A stretch of 64,000 nucleotides of DNA from G965267425 sp965267425. GTDB lineage: Bacteria; Bacteroidota; Bacteroidia; Flavobacteriales_E; Vicingaceae. Location: contig OZ253959.1 in the NCBI GenBank assembly GCA_965267425.1, positions 558,001-622,000 of the forward strand, given 5' to 3'. Positions 15,699 to 24,438 of this stretch are shown piece after piece; positions within the stretch are counted from its first letter, which is position 1, and the number at the start of each line of letters is the position of its first letter. The position numbers were made by a program, and so were the translations under genes. The notes beneath the pieces were generated by a model, which saw nothing but the letters and a program-made list of their open reading frames with translations, made no database searches and was not told the origin of the DNA.

Positions 15699-16532
15699 TT
15701 AGTCCATATTCTTTGTTAGTTCTTGGCTGTAGATATTGCTTGGACTGTATCCAAACGTCTTTTTAAAGGCAAAAGAAAAATGAGACAAATTTTCAAAGCC
15801 GGAGGAAAGGTAGACGTCAGAAGCTTTTAGTTTTTGAGTGGTCAATTTATGATATGCCAAATTCAACCTTTTCTCTGTTAGCCATTTTCCTGGGGTGTTA
15901 TTAAATATTTTTTTAAAGTCCGATTTAAAAGTGGTTAAACTACGACCTGTTAAAAATGCAAATTTCTCCAAAGGCAAATTATACATGTAATGCTCTTCCA
16001 TGTAATTTTTGAGGTCTATTTTTCCTACTTCACCAAACGTTCCTAAAAAAGAGCTCGCCCTTTTATCAGCCTTATCAATAATGGTTAAAGCTTCTTTGAT
16101 TTTTATAGAGGTCAACTCCGTTGGGAGATCATCTTGCATATCGAAATAAGGTAGGAGAGACTCAAAGTACCTGTGCAACAACGGGTGAGGTTTTATGGGT
16201 CTTTCTGTTGAAATATTCTCAGTCCAATTTTCTGATACCGAAGACTTTATATAAAACTCTCTTAATTCTTCTTCTGGTAGAAAAAGTGATACACATTTAA
16301 ACGGTTTATTGTTCACAGGACTTTTCAGACTGCGTGTTAATTGATTTTTTGGAATCAGGGCAGTATCTCCGGATACAAAATTGAGGGTATTATTCCCAAA
16401 CGTCAATTCTAATTCTCCATCATAAATATAGACGATGATATGCTGGGGTGAAATGCTTTCCCAAGTATATTGTTTTTCAAGTGTTCCAGACAGAAATACT
16501 TTACCTAGATATGATGTCAGCGCATGATCCAT
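15699..16532 (-). CDS. AraC-family transcriptional regulator
   Basis: 277 residues. The N-terminal half is a cupin-like sensing domain (HIIVYIYDGELELTFGNNTLNFVSGDTALIP) and the C-terminal 100 residues hold two HTH motifs: LEKFAFLTGRSLTTFKSDFKKIF and ASDVYLSSGFENLSHFSFAFKKTFGYSPS, the second being the AraC signature. It likely binds a small molecule and controls nearby genes: the downstream membrane protein it is coupled to and perhaps the SDR gene that starts its own transcript upstream. No neighbour reveals the ligand. Confidence 0.9.
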   Translation of the reverse strand: MDHALTSYLGKVFLSGTLEKQYTWESISPQHIIVYIYDGELELTFGNNTLNFVSGDTALIPKNQLTRSLKSPVNNKPFKCVSLFLPEEELREFYIKSSVSENWTENISTERPIKPHPLLHRYFESLLPYFDMQDDLPTELTSIKIKEALTIIDKADKRASSFLGTFGEVGKIDLKNYMEEHYMYNLPLEKFAFLTGRSLTTFKSDFKKIFNNTPGKWLTEKRLNLAYHKLTTQKLKASDVYLSSGFENLSHFSFAFKKTFGYSPSNIYSQELTKNMD

Positions 16533-16611
16533 TGCAAAAGCAATTTAATGATAATTGAACAGCATTAATAAGATTCAGGTAGCTACACTAGTTTCGAAAT
16601 TTAGACATTGA

Positions 16612-17565
16612 TTAAAAATTCCATGATTGCCCAGTCTCCTTTTCGGACAATTCCCATAGCTTTTCAGCGACTTTTTTATCCAATGCATGTGGCTCCAATG
16701 TGCATTCACCAACCGGACCGGTCCAGTAATTTCGTCCGGTAGGGCCATAAAATCCTTTCTGATCTAAATCTTCTTCGGTTGCACACATAACTTCAGGGTA
16801 TGCTCCTCTCTCAGCTGATTGCACCAATGGAGAAAACTTCATCAGTTGCCATATGAATCGTGTCATCAAACTGCCACTCGTTCTGATAAGAGATGTTCTG
16901 GATGCTCCGGGATGACATGCGTAAACTCTGACGTCCGAATTCCCCGTTTGTTTTAAGCGGTCTTGTAATTCATAAACCGACATAATTTGAGCCAACTTAC
17001 TTTGGCTATAGACTCCATTTGGACTATAATTTCCATCCCAATTCATATCGTCAAACTGAATTGTTTTAATGCCCAAATTATATCCCATACTGCCAACAAC
17101 CACAATACGTCCCTTTGATTGCGCAATTCGAGGGTAAAGTAATGCTTGAAGTAAAAAATTTCCGTAATGATTTACCCCAAGCTGGCTTTCGAATCCGTCT
17201 ACGGTGAATGTCTGTTTTGGAACTTGGGCAATGGCCGCATTGCAAATCAATGCATCGATTTTTGGAACGGATTTAAGAACCTCTTCCGCAGCTGTTTTTA
17301 CAGACGATTGTTCAGCTAAATCCAAGCGAATCGCAGAAACGTCGATACGATTTCCAAGCTCAAGTTTCAATGTAGCGATGGTGTCCTCCGATTTTCTTGG
17401 ATTGCGATTTAACATGACCACCTTTGCATCCTTAGATAGTAAAATTTTGGATGCCTCATATCCTGTACCACTTGTAGTGCCTGTGATGAGGAATGTTTTT
17501 CCAGCTAGAGATCCAAGTCGCTTTGGTGTCCAACCTTCTTTTCCAAATTTATTCTCTCTTTTCAA
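16612..17565 (-). CDS. Short-chain dehydrogenase/reductase
   Basis: 317 residues. The NAD(P) site TGTTSGTGYEASKIL is of the TGxxxGxG type, an arginine follows the second strand (LNRNPRKS), which favours NADP, the catalytic serine is in VVGSMGYNLG and the YxxxK pair is in YSQSKLAQ. The sequence is closest to the protochlorophyllide reductase/WWOX-like branch. The substrate is unknown. The only start that fits this frame is a TTG at 17565; seven bases upstream in another frame an ATG opens a 7-codon ORF that overlaps the TTG, so a start-site error or translational coupling is possible. The gene precedes the AraC regulator on the same strand by 79 bp. Confidence 0.88.
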   Translation of the reverse strand: MKRENKFGKEGWTPKRLGSLAGKTFLITGTTSGTGYEASKILLSKDAKVVMLNRNPRKSEDTIATLKLELGNRIDVSAIRLDLAEQSSVKTAAEEVLKSVPKIDALICNAAIAQVPKQTFTVDGFESQLGVNHYGNFLLQALLYPRIAQSKGRIVVVGSMGYNLGIKTIQFDDMNWDGNYSPNGVYSQSKLAQIMSVYELQDRLKQTGNSDVRVYACHPGASRTSLIRTSGSLMTRFIWQLMKFSPLVQSAERGAYPEVMCATEEDLDQKGFYGPTGRNYWTGPVGECTLEPHALDKKVAEKLWELSEKETGQSWNF

Positions 17566-18052
17566 TGTTCATTTTTTTAGAAGTAATTCCACTTCAAATT
17601 TTCTGAACCAAAAATCGCGAGAAATACAGGTTTTAACTTTGTTTAAAAGTCGTTTTTCTTTTGTTGAAAAGTTGGCTTGTTTTACGCATTAATAAAAAAA
17701 GCACCCTAAAAAGGATGCTCTTTCACTTCTTATGGAGAAAGCCTTTTTCCGGTTATTGATGCTATGAGTGAGTGGGGTTTGGAAAATATGGCCATAAATG
17801 AGTGACCATTGTTAAACGAATAGGGAATTATGAGTACATTCGTTTTGACCTCCTATCTCTTTGAATTATAAAAATCTTATTGATAATCGAATTAAAGAAT
17901 TTGTCATGAATTCCACCACCGCACCGCAAGATTGGATAGGATCTGATTGGATCATTATCCTTACTCAATGATTTTATGCCATGGATTTTCCATCATTCCT
18001 AAAACCGTGATTTAGTTTTCTTTATTATCTTAAGGGACTAAACACCAGGAAT
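17566..18052. other. 487-bp intergenic region without a supported gene
   Basis: I see no open frame with coding character on either strand; the longest are peptides of about 10-12 codons. It holds a terminator hairpin facing the SDR gene (17694-17719), GATTGGAT repeated twice 15 bp apart near 17930-17952, and no full-match promoter. A decayed gene or a small RNA on the minus strand is possible. Confidence 0.5.
17694..17719 (-). terminator. Orphan intrinsic terminator upstream of the SDR gene
   Basis: Read on the minus strand: AGCATCC and GGGTGCT form a 7-bp stem (one G-U) with a 6-nt loop, followed by seven U. On the plus strand the same stem has a C-A mismatch. No annotated minus-strand gene lies upstream to need it. 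Confidence 0.55.
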
Positions 18053-19087
18053 ATGCATATACGATTACTACTTTTTTTCATGACAATTTCGTTCATTGGC
18101 TTTGGTCAAATGTTCGCTGATGCCGGTAACGATACAACCATTTGTGCCGGTGAATCTGTACGCCTGGGTGGAAACCCAACAGTAGGAGGTGGCTTGGCTC
18201 CTTATAATTACACATGGACACCAACCACAGGATTATCCAACCCGGGAATTGCTAACCCTACAGCTACTCCATTGGTCACAACAGAATACAAAGTCACCAT
18301 TGGTGACGCAAATGGAAGATCCATTAAAGATAGTCTTATCATAACAGTATTGTCTTCTACTTCAGTAACTCTAAATGACTCAAGTATTTGTGATAACGAT
18401 GGTACGTTTATGCTGGCACATGGATTTCCAGCCGGAGGAAAATACAGTGGTCCTGGAATCTCCGATTCAATAAACATTGATGTGACCTCCATCAATTTGG
18501 GATCTCATCAAATAATCTACCACTATACAGACACAAACTGTGGAGCTAAAATCAAAGATACTGCACAAATCACCTTGAATCCGGCACCTCAAATCTCTAT
18601 TCATTCGTTAACAGATACCATTTGCAAAGGAGATACCGTTTCTTTAAGTGTAAATCAATTGGATACCATAACTACTGACTATTTATGGGGGCCAGGACCT
18701 TTTGTTGGAAGTGACACCGCTTCATCTGTTCAATCTGTTCCTGATACAACCACGAATTACACTTTGGTTGCTACGAATCATTTTGGCTGTGTGGAACAAA
18801 CGGCCCGTTCAATCTCGGTACAGGAATGTGTTGGAATCAAAGAGTTCGAAAATGTCAAATCAATTCAGGCATTTCCCAATCCGGCATCCAATGAATTCCA
18901 AATTTCTTGGAATGAGGCAGAAGCAGCTACTTTGCAATTAATCAATGCCCAAGGGCAAATGATACAATCTGATAAAATTGTTTTTGGAAACAATATAATT
19001 TCCATTTCAGAGGCCCTGCGAGGTATGTATATCATTCGCATTGCAACGAATAATGAGATTTATCTTGGGCAAATAATTTTGAAATAG
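18053..19087 (+). CDS. Secreted PKD/Ig-like repeat protein with T9SS sorting domain
   Basis: 344 residues. Signal peptide MHIRLLLFFMTISFIGFGQ; then repeated immunoglobulin-like modules that begin AGNDTTICAGESVRLGG and DTICKGDTVSLSV and contain YTWTPTTGLSNP and TTEYKVTIGD, the style of PKD-like adhesion repeats. The last 75 residues are a T9SS type A sorting domain: IQAFPNPASNEFQISW, LINAQGQMIQ, LRGMYIIRIAT. It should be exported to the cell surface by the type IX system and either anchored or released. Binding or adhesion is likely; no enzymatic site is seen. It converges with the helicase gene with 3 bp between stops. Confidence 0.9.
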   Translation: MHIRLLLFFMTISFIGFGQMFADAGNDTTICAGESVRLGGNPTVGGGLAPYNYTWTPTTGLSNPGIANPTATPLVTTEYKVTIGDANGRSIKDSLIITVLSSTSVTLNDSSICDNDGTFMLAHGFPAGGKYSGPGISDSINIDVTSINLGSHQIIYHYTDTNCGAKIKDTAQITLNPAPQISIHSLTDTICKGDTVSLSVNQLDTITTDYLWGPGPFVGSDTASSVQSVPDTTTNYTLVATNHFGCVEQTARSISVQECVGIKEFENVKSIQAFPNPASNEFQISWNEAEAATLQLINAQGQMIQSDKIVFGNNIISISEALRGMYIIRIATNNEIYLGQIILK

Positions 19088-19090
19088 TGC

Positions 19091-20479
19091 CTACTTCAAC
19101 TCATTAGGCAGGGAAATATAAAATAATTGATGCGTTGCACGAGTGATGGCCGTGTACATCCAGCGCAGAAAATCCTGGTTAACTTCAAGATTAAAAAAAC
19201 CGCAATCAATAAATACAGCTTTCCATTGACCGCCTTGGGACTTATGGCACGTTACAGCATAGCTGAATTTAATTTGAACAGCATTTAAATATTCATCGTT
19301 TCGAATACGTTCTAGTTTTTTCTTACCACTGGTAATATGACTATATGATTCACTTACCTGATGGAATAATTTGGTCATAGAGGCAGTATCCATTGAAGGA
19401 CCTTCCAGATGAAGTGTGTCCAACATCACTTTGATATCCATTTCAACATTACCTTCTCTGTCCACAAATTTGACTGTTACGTCCGCAAAATGTTTGTCAT
19501 AGCGCTCTTCATATCGTTGTATTCGAACAACTTCCAAGGATTCTCCATTGGCAATAAAATCTTGACCTTTTTGATTCTTAAACCAGTAATAATTGTTTTT
19601 TACCGCCATTAATAAATCGCCCGCCTCAATTTTATTTTCTCGCCAAAGCAAGTTTCTTCTAATATGCTCATTATACATATTCGCGCGCTTATTGCTTCTG
19701 GTTATGATTAACGTTTCATGAATGCTGTATTCAGAAACCATCGATTGCCATTCTTCTTCCAATTCATTACCATCAATAAAATGTACGTCACCTGAAATCA
19801 TTTCACCCAGACCTAACTTGGGAATTTCAGCACTCATACTATTGCGAACATAAGTAGCATGCTTCAATATTCCGGAATCAACATGTTGTCGAACCACTTG
19901 CTTTAGTTCTACTTCGAAAATTTTAGCATCATAAAATTGCAGTTCATCTTGCTGAAGAGCAGGACTTTCATTTGAATTAACCGGTGGAAGTTGAGCCGAA
20001 TCACCAACTATGATCAAACGATTCTTGGGCTGACTGAAAACATAGGTCATTAAATCATTAAGTAAATCTGAGGATTCATTTCCTGAACCAGATTGCCCAA
20101 TCATTGAAGCTTCATCAACAACAAAAATTGTGCGACTAAATTTATTTACCCGTTTTCGAAATACTAGTTGTCCCTCTTTTTGGACAACCTGGTACAAGAT
20201 TTTGTGTAAGGTGTAAGCATTTGTACCCGCAAATGAAGACAAGACCTTAGCAGATCTCCCCGTTGGAGCAGACAAAATGATATTTCTATCGAATTGTTGG
20301 ATAAACTTAACTACAGCACCAGTAAATGTCGACTTCCCTGTACCCGCATACCCTTTGATGAGCATGATGTTATTGGGTTCATTCGATTGTATGAATTGAT
20401 CAAACACACCAATTAAGGATTCTTGATCCGCGGTGAGCGACTTAGGTAAATATTTTTTTATGACGTTTTGAAAGTCCAA
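19091..20479 (-). CDS. RecD-like superfamily 1 DNA helicase
   Basis: 462 residues. Motif I GYAGTGKST at 43-51, a Walker B-type VVDEASMI, motif III GDSAQLPPV, and C-terminal motifs VTCHKSQGGQWKAVFID and YTAITRATHQL of the UvrD_C_2/RecD type. It lacks the long N-terminal HhH part of RecD2, so it is the short single-subunit form common in Bacteroidota; 5'-3' unwinding in repair or recombination is expected from the family. The only start available is TTG at 20479, immediately after an in-frame TGA. A minus-strand TAATTTTG box lies 16 bp upstream. Confidence 0.9.
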   Translation of the reverse strand: MDFQNVIKKYLPKSLTADQESLIGVFDQFIQSNEPNNIMLIKGYAGTGKSTFTGAVVKFIQQFDRNIILSAPTGRSAKVLSSFAGTNAYTLHKILYQVVQKEGQLVFRKRVNKFSRTIFVVDEASMIGQSGSGNESSDLLNDLMTYVFSQPKNRLIIVGDSAQLPPVNSNESPALQQDELQFYDAKIFEVELKQVVRQHVDSGILKHATYVRNSMSAEIPKLGLGEMISGDVHFIDGNELEEEWQSMVSEYSIHETLIITRSNKRANMYNEHIRRNLLWRENKIEAGDLLMAVKNNYYWFKNQKGQDFIANGESLEVVRIQRYEERYDKHFADVTVKFVDREGNVEMDIKVMLDTLHLEGPSMDTASMTKLFHQVSESYSHITSGKKKLERIRNDEYLNAVQIKFSYAVTCHKSQGGQWKAVFIDCGFFNLEVNQDFLRWMYTAITRATHQLFYISLPNELK

Positions 20480-20494
20480 TCAATGAAATTTGCT

Positions 20495-20527
20495 CAAAAT
20501 TAACTTGATTTTGGTACGAAATATCAA
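20495..20527 (-). promoter_or_regulatory. Promoter of the helicase gene
   Basis: Minus strand: TTG at 20527-20525, a 22-nt spacer, TAATTTTG at 20502-20495. The position, 16 bp before the TTG start codon, implies a leader of about 10 nt. Confidence 0.4.
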
Positions 20528-20540
20528 TCTTAATATTAGT

Positions 20541-20570
20541 TTTAATAGCCTAAAAAAAAGTGTAGTTTTG
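20541..20570 (+). promoter_or_regulatory. Promoter of the DUF3822-rsmD-coaD gene group
   Basis: TTTA, 18 nt, then TAGTTTTG at 20563-20570, 23 bp before the ATG at 20594. The -7 box is a full match; the -33 element is weak. Confidence 0.45.
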
Positions 20571-20593
20571 TCGTGTTTTGAAAATTTGATTTT

Positions 20594-21178
20594 ATGAAAA
20601 TCGCAATTCAGGGAACACTCATAGCAGTGGCCATTTTATTCTCCTACCTTATCTACAACAGTATAGATAGTAAAATTGAATTCAGAAAAGAAGCAGATAG
20701 CCGTGAGAAAAAGGTTATTAAGCAATTAAAAGACATTCGAAAGGCTCAAATTTCATTCAAGCAAGTTCGAGGAACGTATACCAACTCATACGATTCGTTG
20801 TTTGCCCATATTGAAAACGATTCAATGGTGGTTGTTAAAGCAATTGGTTCCGTTCCGGATACATTAACAGAACTGCAAGCGCTTGAACAAGGGATTATTG
20901 TAAGGGATACTGCGTTGATCCCAGTAAAGGACACTCTTTTTGTGGCTGGTTTTCCATTAGATTCTTTGAGATTTATTCATTTTAGTGAAGGTGAAGAATT
21001 CAAATTACAGTCTGGAGAATTGGAAAAAAACAAATTGAAAGTTCAAGTTTTCGAAGCTTTTGCTCCATTCAGCGCTATTTACAATAAAATGGATCTAAGC
21101 AATGAATCCATTGATCTTTCTGAAGGTCTGAGAGTAGGCTCCATGACGGATGCAAATACCAGTGGAAACTGGGAGTAA
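20594..21178 (+). CDS. Membrane-anchored hypothetical protein upstream of DUF3822
   Basis: 194 residues. One N-terminal membrane span (about 4-22) followed by a charged helix (EFRKEADSREKKVIKQLKDIRKAQISFKQVRGTY) and a mainly beta-stranded C-terminal part. The helix after the anchor resembles that of type II secretion pseudopilins (aliphatic segment, then charged helix and GTYTNSYDSL), but no prepilin peptidase site is visible. No named domain is recognised. It is the first gene of a compact group with DUF3822, rsmD and coaD, the next start lying 7 bp beyond its stop, so co-expression is near certain. Confidence 0.8.
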   Translation: MKIAIQGTLIAVAILFSYLIYNSIDSKIEFRKEADSREKKVIKQLKDIRKAQISFKQVRGTYTNSYDSLFAHIENDSMVVVKAIGSVPDTLTELQALEQGIIVRDTALIPVKDTLFVAGFPLDSLRFIHFSEGEEFKLQSGELEKNKLKVQVFEAFAPFSAIYNKMDLSNESIDLSEGLRVGSMTDANTSGNWE

Positions 21179-21185
21179 TGTTGTA

Positions 21186-22046
21186 ATGGCGGAAACTACT
21201 GCGCCTGACATCCACAAAGTGGATGATTCTTTTGATTCAAACCAGTCCTTTAAATACCAGCTGGGTCTGATTATCAATGAAATCAGCTTTCAATGTCTTG
21301 TCTTTGATCCCGAACAATCCAAATACATTGCATATGCTCAATGGCAATTTGGAGAGTCTGATAATACCTCTGAAAGAATAATTAATTACATCACGAATAA
21401 TTCCTGGTTAAAGCAACCGTATCAATCTGTGAAAGTTGGTGTGGTGAATGACTATGCTACCTTGATACCTGAATCAGTTTTTACAAGTGAATTAGTTGAA
21501 GAAACATTTGAATTAAACTTTGGAAGAAAGGAAAATTGGGAAATATTGGCGGATAACATGTTGCATTTAGGTGTGCGTCAAATATTTGGATTTCCTCAAT
21601 CATTGAGAATTGCACTTGAAAAGCAATACGAAAATCTTTCTTTTCATCATAGTAGTTCTGCCATTTTTGAATATTTATTTGATAAGTTTTCAGGTTCAGC
21701 AGATACCTTTATTCATCTTGATGTCCATAAGCCTTTTATGTCAGTATGTGCTTTCAATAATGGCAAGTTATTGTTAGCTAACACATTGAAATTTAGCTCA
21801 TTGTCTGAGTTGGTGTACCAGGTTTTGTATGCGTTCAAAAAATTGGAACTCAATCCAGAAGAAACGGTATTAAACTTATCTGGCGATTTGCTTCACTCAG
21901 ATGCTGCATTTAATGAATTGTACAAGTTTGTTCGAAACGTAGCGTTTATTCAAAATGAAAATGAAGCTGTATGGGCAAATTCATTGGTAAATTTGGATAA
22001 ACACGTCTTGTTCAACGTCACAAGATTACTTCGTTGCGAATTATAA
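21186..22046 (+). CDS. DUF3822 family protein
   Basis: 286 residues. Matches the DUF3822 family by position directly before rsmD and by an actin-like ATPase-type layout: two halves with NEISFQCLVFDPEQSKYIAYAQW at the start and FIHLDVHKPFMSVCAFNNGKLLLANTLKF in the second half, then LSGDLLHSD. The family is specific to Bacteroidota and its role is not established. I start at ATG 21186 after a GGGAG at about 21171; an ATG 36 bp upstream would overlap the previous gene. Its last 13 bases overlap rsmD, which must rely on its translation. Confidence 0.85.
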   Translation: MAETTAPDIHKVDDSFDSNQSFKYQLGLIINEISFQCLVFDPEQSKYIAYAQWQFGESDNTSERIINYITNNSWLKQPYQSVKVGVVNDYATLIPESVFTSELVEETFELNFGRKENWEILADNMLHLGVRQIFGFPQSLRIALEKQYENLSFHHSSSAIFEYLFDKFSGSADTFIHLDVHKPFMSVCAFNNGKLLLANTLKFSSLSELVYQVLYAFKKLELNPEETVLNLSGDLLHSDAAFNELYKFVRNVAFIQNENEAVWANSLVNLDKHVLFNVTRLLRCEL

Positions 22047-22570
22047 GTGGAACATATAAAGGCAGACGAATTGACCTTCCAAAAAAGTCCGGAGTAAGAC
22101 CTACCACAGATTTTGCGAAAGAAGGATTATTTAATTGGTTAGGTAATTTCCTGGATGTGGAAAACATTAAGGTTTTGGATCTGTTTTGTGGAAGTGGCAG
22201 CATTTCGCTGGAATTTGTTTCGCGTGAGGCTATTGAAGTTACTTCAGTGGATAGAGACAAAATCAACGTTGTACATCTCAATCAGCTGAAAAGTCAATGG
22301 GAGATAGAAAATCTTAAAACATCATTAAGTGATGTTTTTAAATTCATCAAGTTTACCAAGGAAAGATATGACTTGATATTTGCAGATCCTCCCTATCAGT
22401 TTAAATACTACGATCAATTGATAGAAAGAATCTTAAATGGGCGATTGCTTCAGGAAAACGGTCATTTTATTTTAGAGCATTCAGTACGTCTTAAAGATCT
22501 TCCTTCTGCCCATCTAATAGAGAGCAAACATTACGGTCAGGTTGCGTTTAGTATATTTACAAAAAAGTAA
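22034..22570 (+). CDS. rsmD: 16S rRNA (guanine966-N2)-methyltransferase
   Basis: 178 residues. Methylates G966 of 16S rRNA using S-adenosylmethionine. MRIISGTYKGRRI is the conserved N-terminus, LDLFCGSGSISLEFVSR is the SAM-binding motif and FADPPYQ the catalytic DPPY motif. The conserved first residues are only reached from a TTG start at 22034, inside the end of DUF3822, so this non-ATG start is well supported and implies translational coupling. coaD follows after 25 bp. Confidence 0.94.
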   Translation: MRIISGTYKGRRIDLPKKSGVRPTTDFAKEGLFNWLGNFLDVENIKVLDLFCGSGSISLEFVSREAIEVTSVDRDKINVVHLNQLKSQWEIENLKTSLSDVFKFIKFTKERYDLIFADPPYQFKYYDQLIERILNGRLLQENGHFILEHSVRLKDLPSAHLIESKHYGQVAFSIFTKK

Positions 22571-22595
22571 GTAGTTTTTTCGTTTTTAAATTACC

Positions 22596-23072
22596 ATGGC
22601 AATGTCTCAACCAAAAATTGCAGTTTTTCCAGGTTCATATGATCCTTTTACCAAGGGACACGAAAGTTTGGTAAATAGGGGACTTGAAATTTTTGATAAG
22701 ATCATTATTGCCATTGGTGTGAATTCGAGAAAAGAATACATGTTTCCGTTAGATAAACGATTGGGTTGGATTAATGAAGTCTTTAAAAATGAAAGTAGGG
22801 TTGAGGTTGCTTCATTTGAAGGACTAACGGTTGATTTTTGCCAGGAAAAAGGCGCTGATTATATCTTACGAGGATTAAGAAACTCAAGAGACTTTGAATT
22901 CGAATATGAAATTAGCACGTTAAATCGATCATTAAATGACAAAATTGAAACGGTATTTTTGTTTTCACTCCCGGAGTTTGCAGCCATTAATTCTACCATT
23001 GTACGAGAAATAGTTCGTAACAACGGAGACTATTCACCCTTTATCCCTAGCAGTGTAAAATTGAAATCATAG
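22596..23072 (+). CDS. coaD: Phosphopantetheine adenylyltransferase
   Basis: 158 residues, the usual size. It transfers AMP from ATP to 4'-phosphopantetheine, the fourth step of coenzyme A synthesis. Motifs: FPGSYDPFTKGH with the nucleotide-binding histidine of the (H/T)xGH signature, LRGLRNSRDFEFEYEI, and INSTIVREIVRNNGD (the ISSTxVRE motif). Either of two ATG codons (22596, 22602) could start it. It is in the conserved DUF3822-rsmD-coaD order and is followed after 4 bp by a thioredoxin-fold protein. Confidence 0.96.
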   Translation: MAMSQPKIAVFPGSYDPFTKGHESLVNRGLEIFDKIIIAIGVNSRKEYMFPLDKRLGWINEVFKNESRVEVASFEGLTVDFCQEKGADYILRGLRNSRDFEFEYEISTLNRSLNDKIETVFLFSLPEFAAINSTIVREIVRNNGDYSPFIPSSVKLKS

Positions 23073-23076
23073 AATT

Positions 23077-24438
23077 TTGCGGTCCATAACCATTGTCTTC
23101 TTATTTAGTATTCAATTTGGTTTTGCTACTGTGCAAATCCAGGGAACTGCTTCTTCATTCAAAGGTGAAAATGTAGTAATTCAGACCTATCAAAATTTTA
23201 TTACCAATTCAACGAAAACGTTAAAAAAGATAAGTCTGAATGAAGACGGAAAATTTTCAGTGGATCTCAATATTGAACAACAAACGTTATTGATATTAAA
23301 AATCCGAGATCGTTCCAGTGATTTTTATGTTTTACCGGGTAAAAATTATTCACTGCTCATTGAAGATGATGGTGATAATGATAGTCGATTGTTTGATAAG
23401 CGTTTACTTGTAAAATTTCAAAATGCAGCGCCCAATGAACTTAATACCTTGATTGCTGAATTTGCCGGTCGATATGCGCAATTTTTAGACGAACATTACC
23501 AATCATTTTTGACTTCAGGGGCCAATCAATTGGTGGCTGATTTTAAATCAGAGAACCTGGCTTATTTTTCACCAAAAGGCAATGAAGTATTTATGGAATC
23601 ATTGAAATACATGCTTGGAAATCTTGAAGATGCTACGGTTCACAATAAAAAAACTTTGTACAACGAATTGCTCAGAGATAAATCAATTCTTTACCACAAT
23701 CAAGAGTATATGACGTTCTTCGTTCAATTCTACCAGGACAGATTTAGGCAACAGGCCTTGGGAAAAGATGGATTTGAGATGCTAACGTGTATCAATCAAA
23801 CAACGGACTTAAACAGGTTAAAGACCGTGATTAAAAAAGATCAATTTTTAACCAATGATAAGAATGTTGAATTGTATGTTATCAATGGCCTATATGAAGT
23901 TTACAATGACCCGACATTCAAGAAGAAAATGGTTGAGAAAATGTTGAATTATATTGCTGGAAATTCCAAATACACGCAACACCGAAATATTTCGAAAAAC
24001 ATACTGTCGGAGTTGAATTTTTTACAACCCGGATCAAAAGCTCCGGCATTTGCATTGACTTCAGCTGAGGGGAAAAGCATTACTTCCGATGCCTTAAAAG
24101 GGCAATATAAATATGTGCAGTTTTGGGCAACATGGTCTCTGCCTAGTGTAAAGGAGCAACTATTGATCAATAGATTGTATGAAAAATACGGCGACAAAAT
24201 TCAATTTGTCAGCATTTCCAATGAGAGCTTGAATCATTTCTTGACAAATCATTCGAAGCCAAAATATCCCTGGACCTTTTTATTTAGTACGGATAAGTCT
24301 GAAGTGTTTGAAAGTTATCGAGTACGAAGTGTTCCTACTTATTTGATGCTTGATGAGTCCAATAACATTGTGCAGTATCCTGCTGAATCACCTGTTAGCA
24401 TTGAAAAAATGCTTTACGAAATTTCTACTAAGCAATAG
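23077..24438 (+). CDS. Secreted thioredoxin-fold (TlpA/DUF4369-like) protein lacking both active-site cysteines
   Basis: 453 residues. Signal peptide from a TTG start at 23077 (the first possible start after an in-frame stop), an N-terminal beta domain of the DUF4369 type (VQIQGTASSFKGENVVIQTY), a helical middle, and a C-terminal thioredoxin domain from about 320: FLQPGSKAPAFAL, YVQFWATWSLPSVKEQ, VPTYLMLDESNNIV. The expected WCxxC is WSLPS: both cysteines are replaced by serine (S354 and S357), while the rest of the fold, including the cis-proline region, is kept. It cannot do thiol-disulfide exchange by the standard mechanism; a structural or binding role is likely. Its end overlaps the convergent Nudix gene by 11 bp. 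Confidence 0.86.
   Translation: MRSITIVFLFSIQFGFATVQIQGTASSFKGENVVIQTYQNFITNSTKTLKKISLNEDGKFSVDLNIEQQTLLILKIRDRSSDFYVLPGKNYSLLIEDDGDNDSRLFDKRLLVKFQNAAPNELNTLIAEFAGRYAQFLDEHYQSFLTSGANQLVADFKSENLAYFSPKGNEVFMESLKYMLGNLEDATVHNKKTLYNELLRDKSILYHNQEYMTFFVQFYQDRFRQQALGKDGFEMLTCINQTTDLNRLKTVIKKDQFLTNDKNVELYVINGLYEVYNDPTFKKKMVEKMLNYIAGNSKYTQHRNISKNILSELNFLQPGSKAPAFALTSAEGKSITSDALKGQYKYVQFWATWSLPSVKEQLLINRLYEKYGDKIQFVSISNESLNHFLTNHSKPKYPWTFLFSTDKSEVFESYRVRSVPTYLMLDESNNIVQYPAESPVSIEKMLYEISTKQ

Noticed and set aside
17548..17572. Seven-codon ORF from the ATG at 17572 as a regulatory leader peptide of the SDR gene
   Set aside because: It overlaps the SDR start out of frame and is too short to distinguish from chance.
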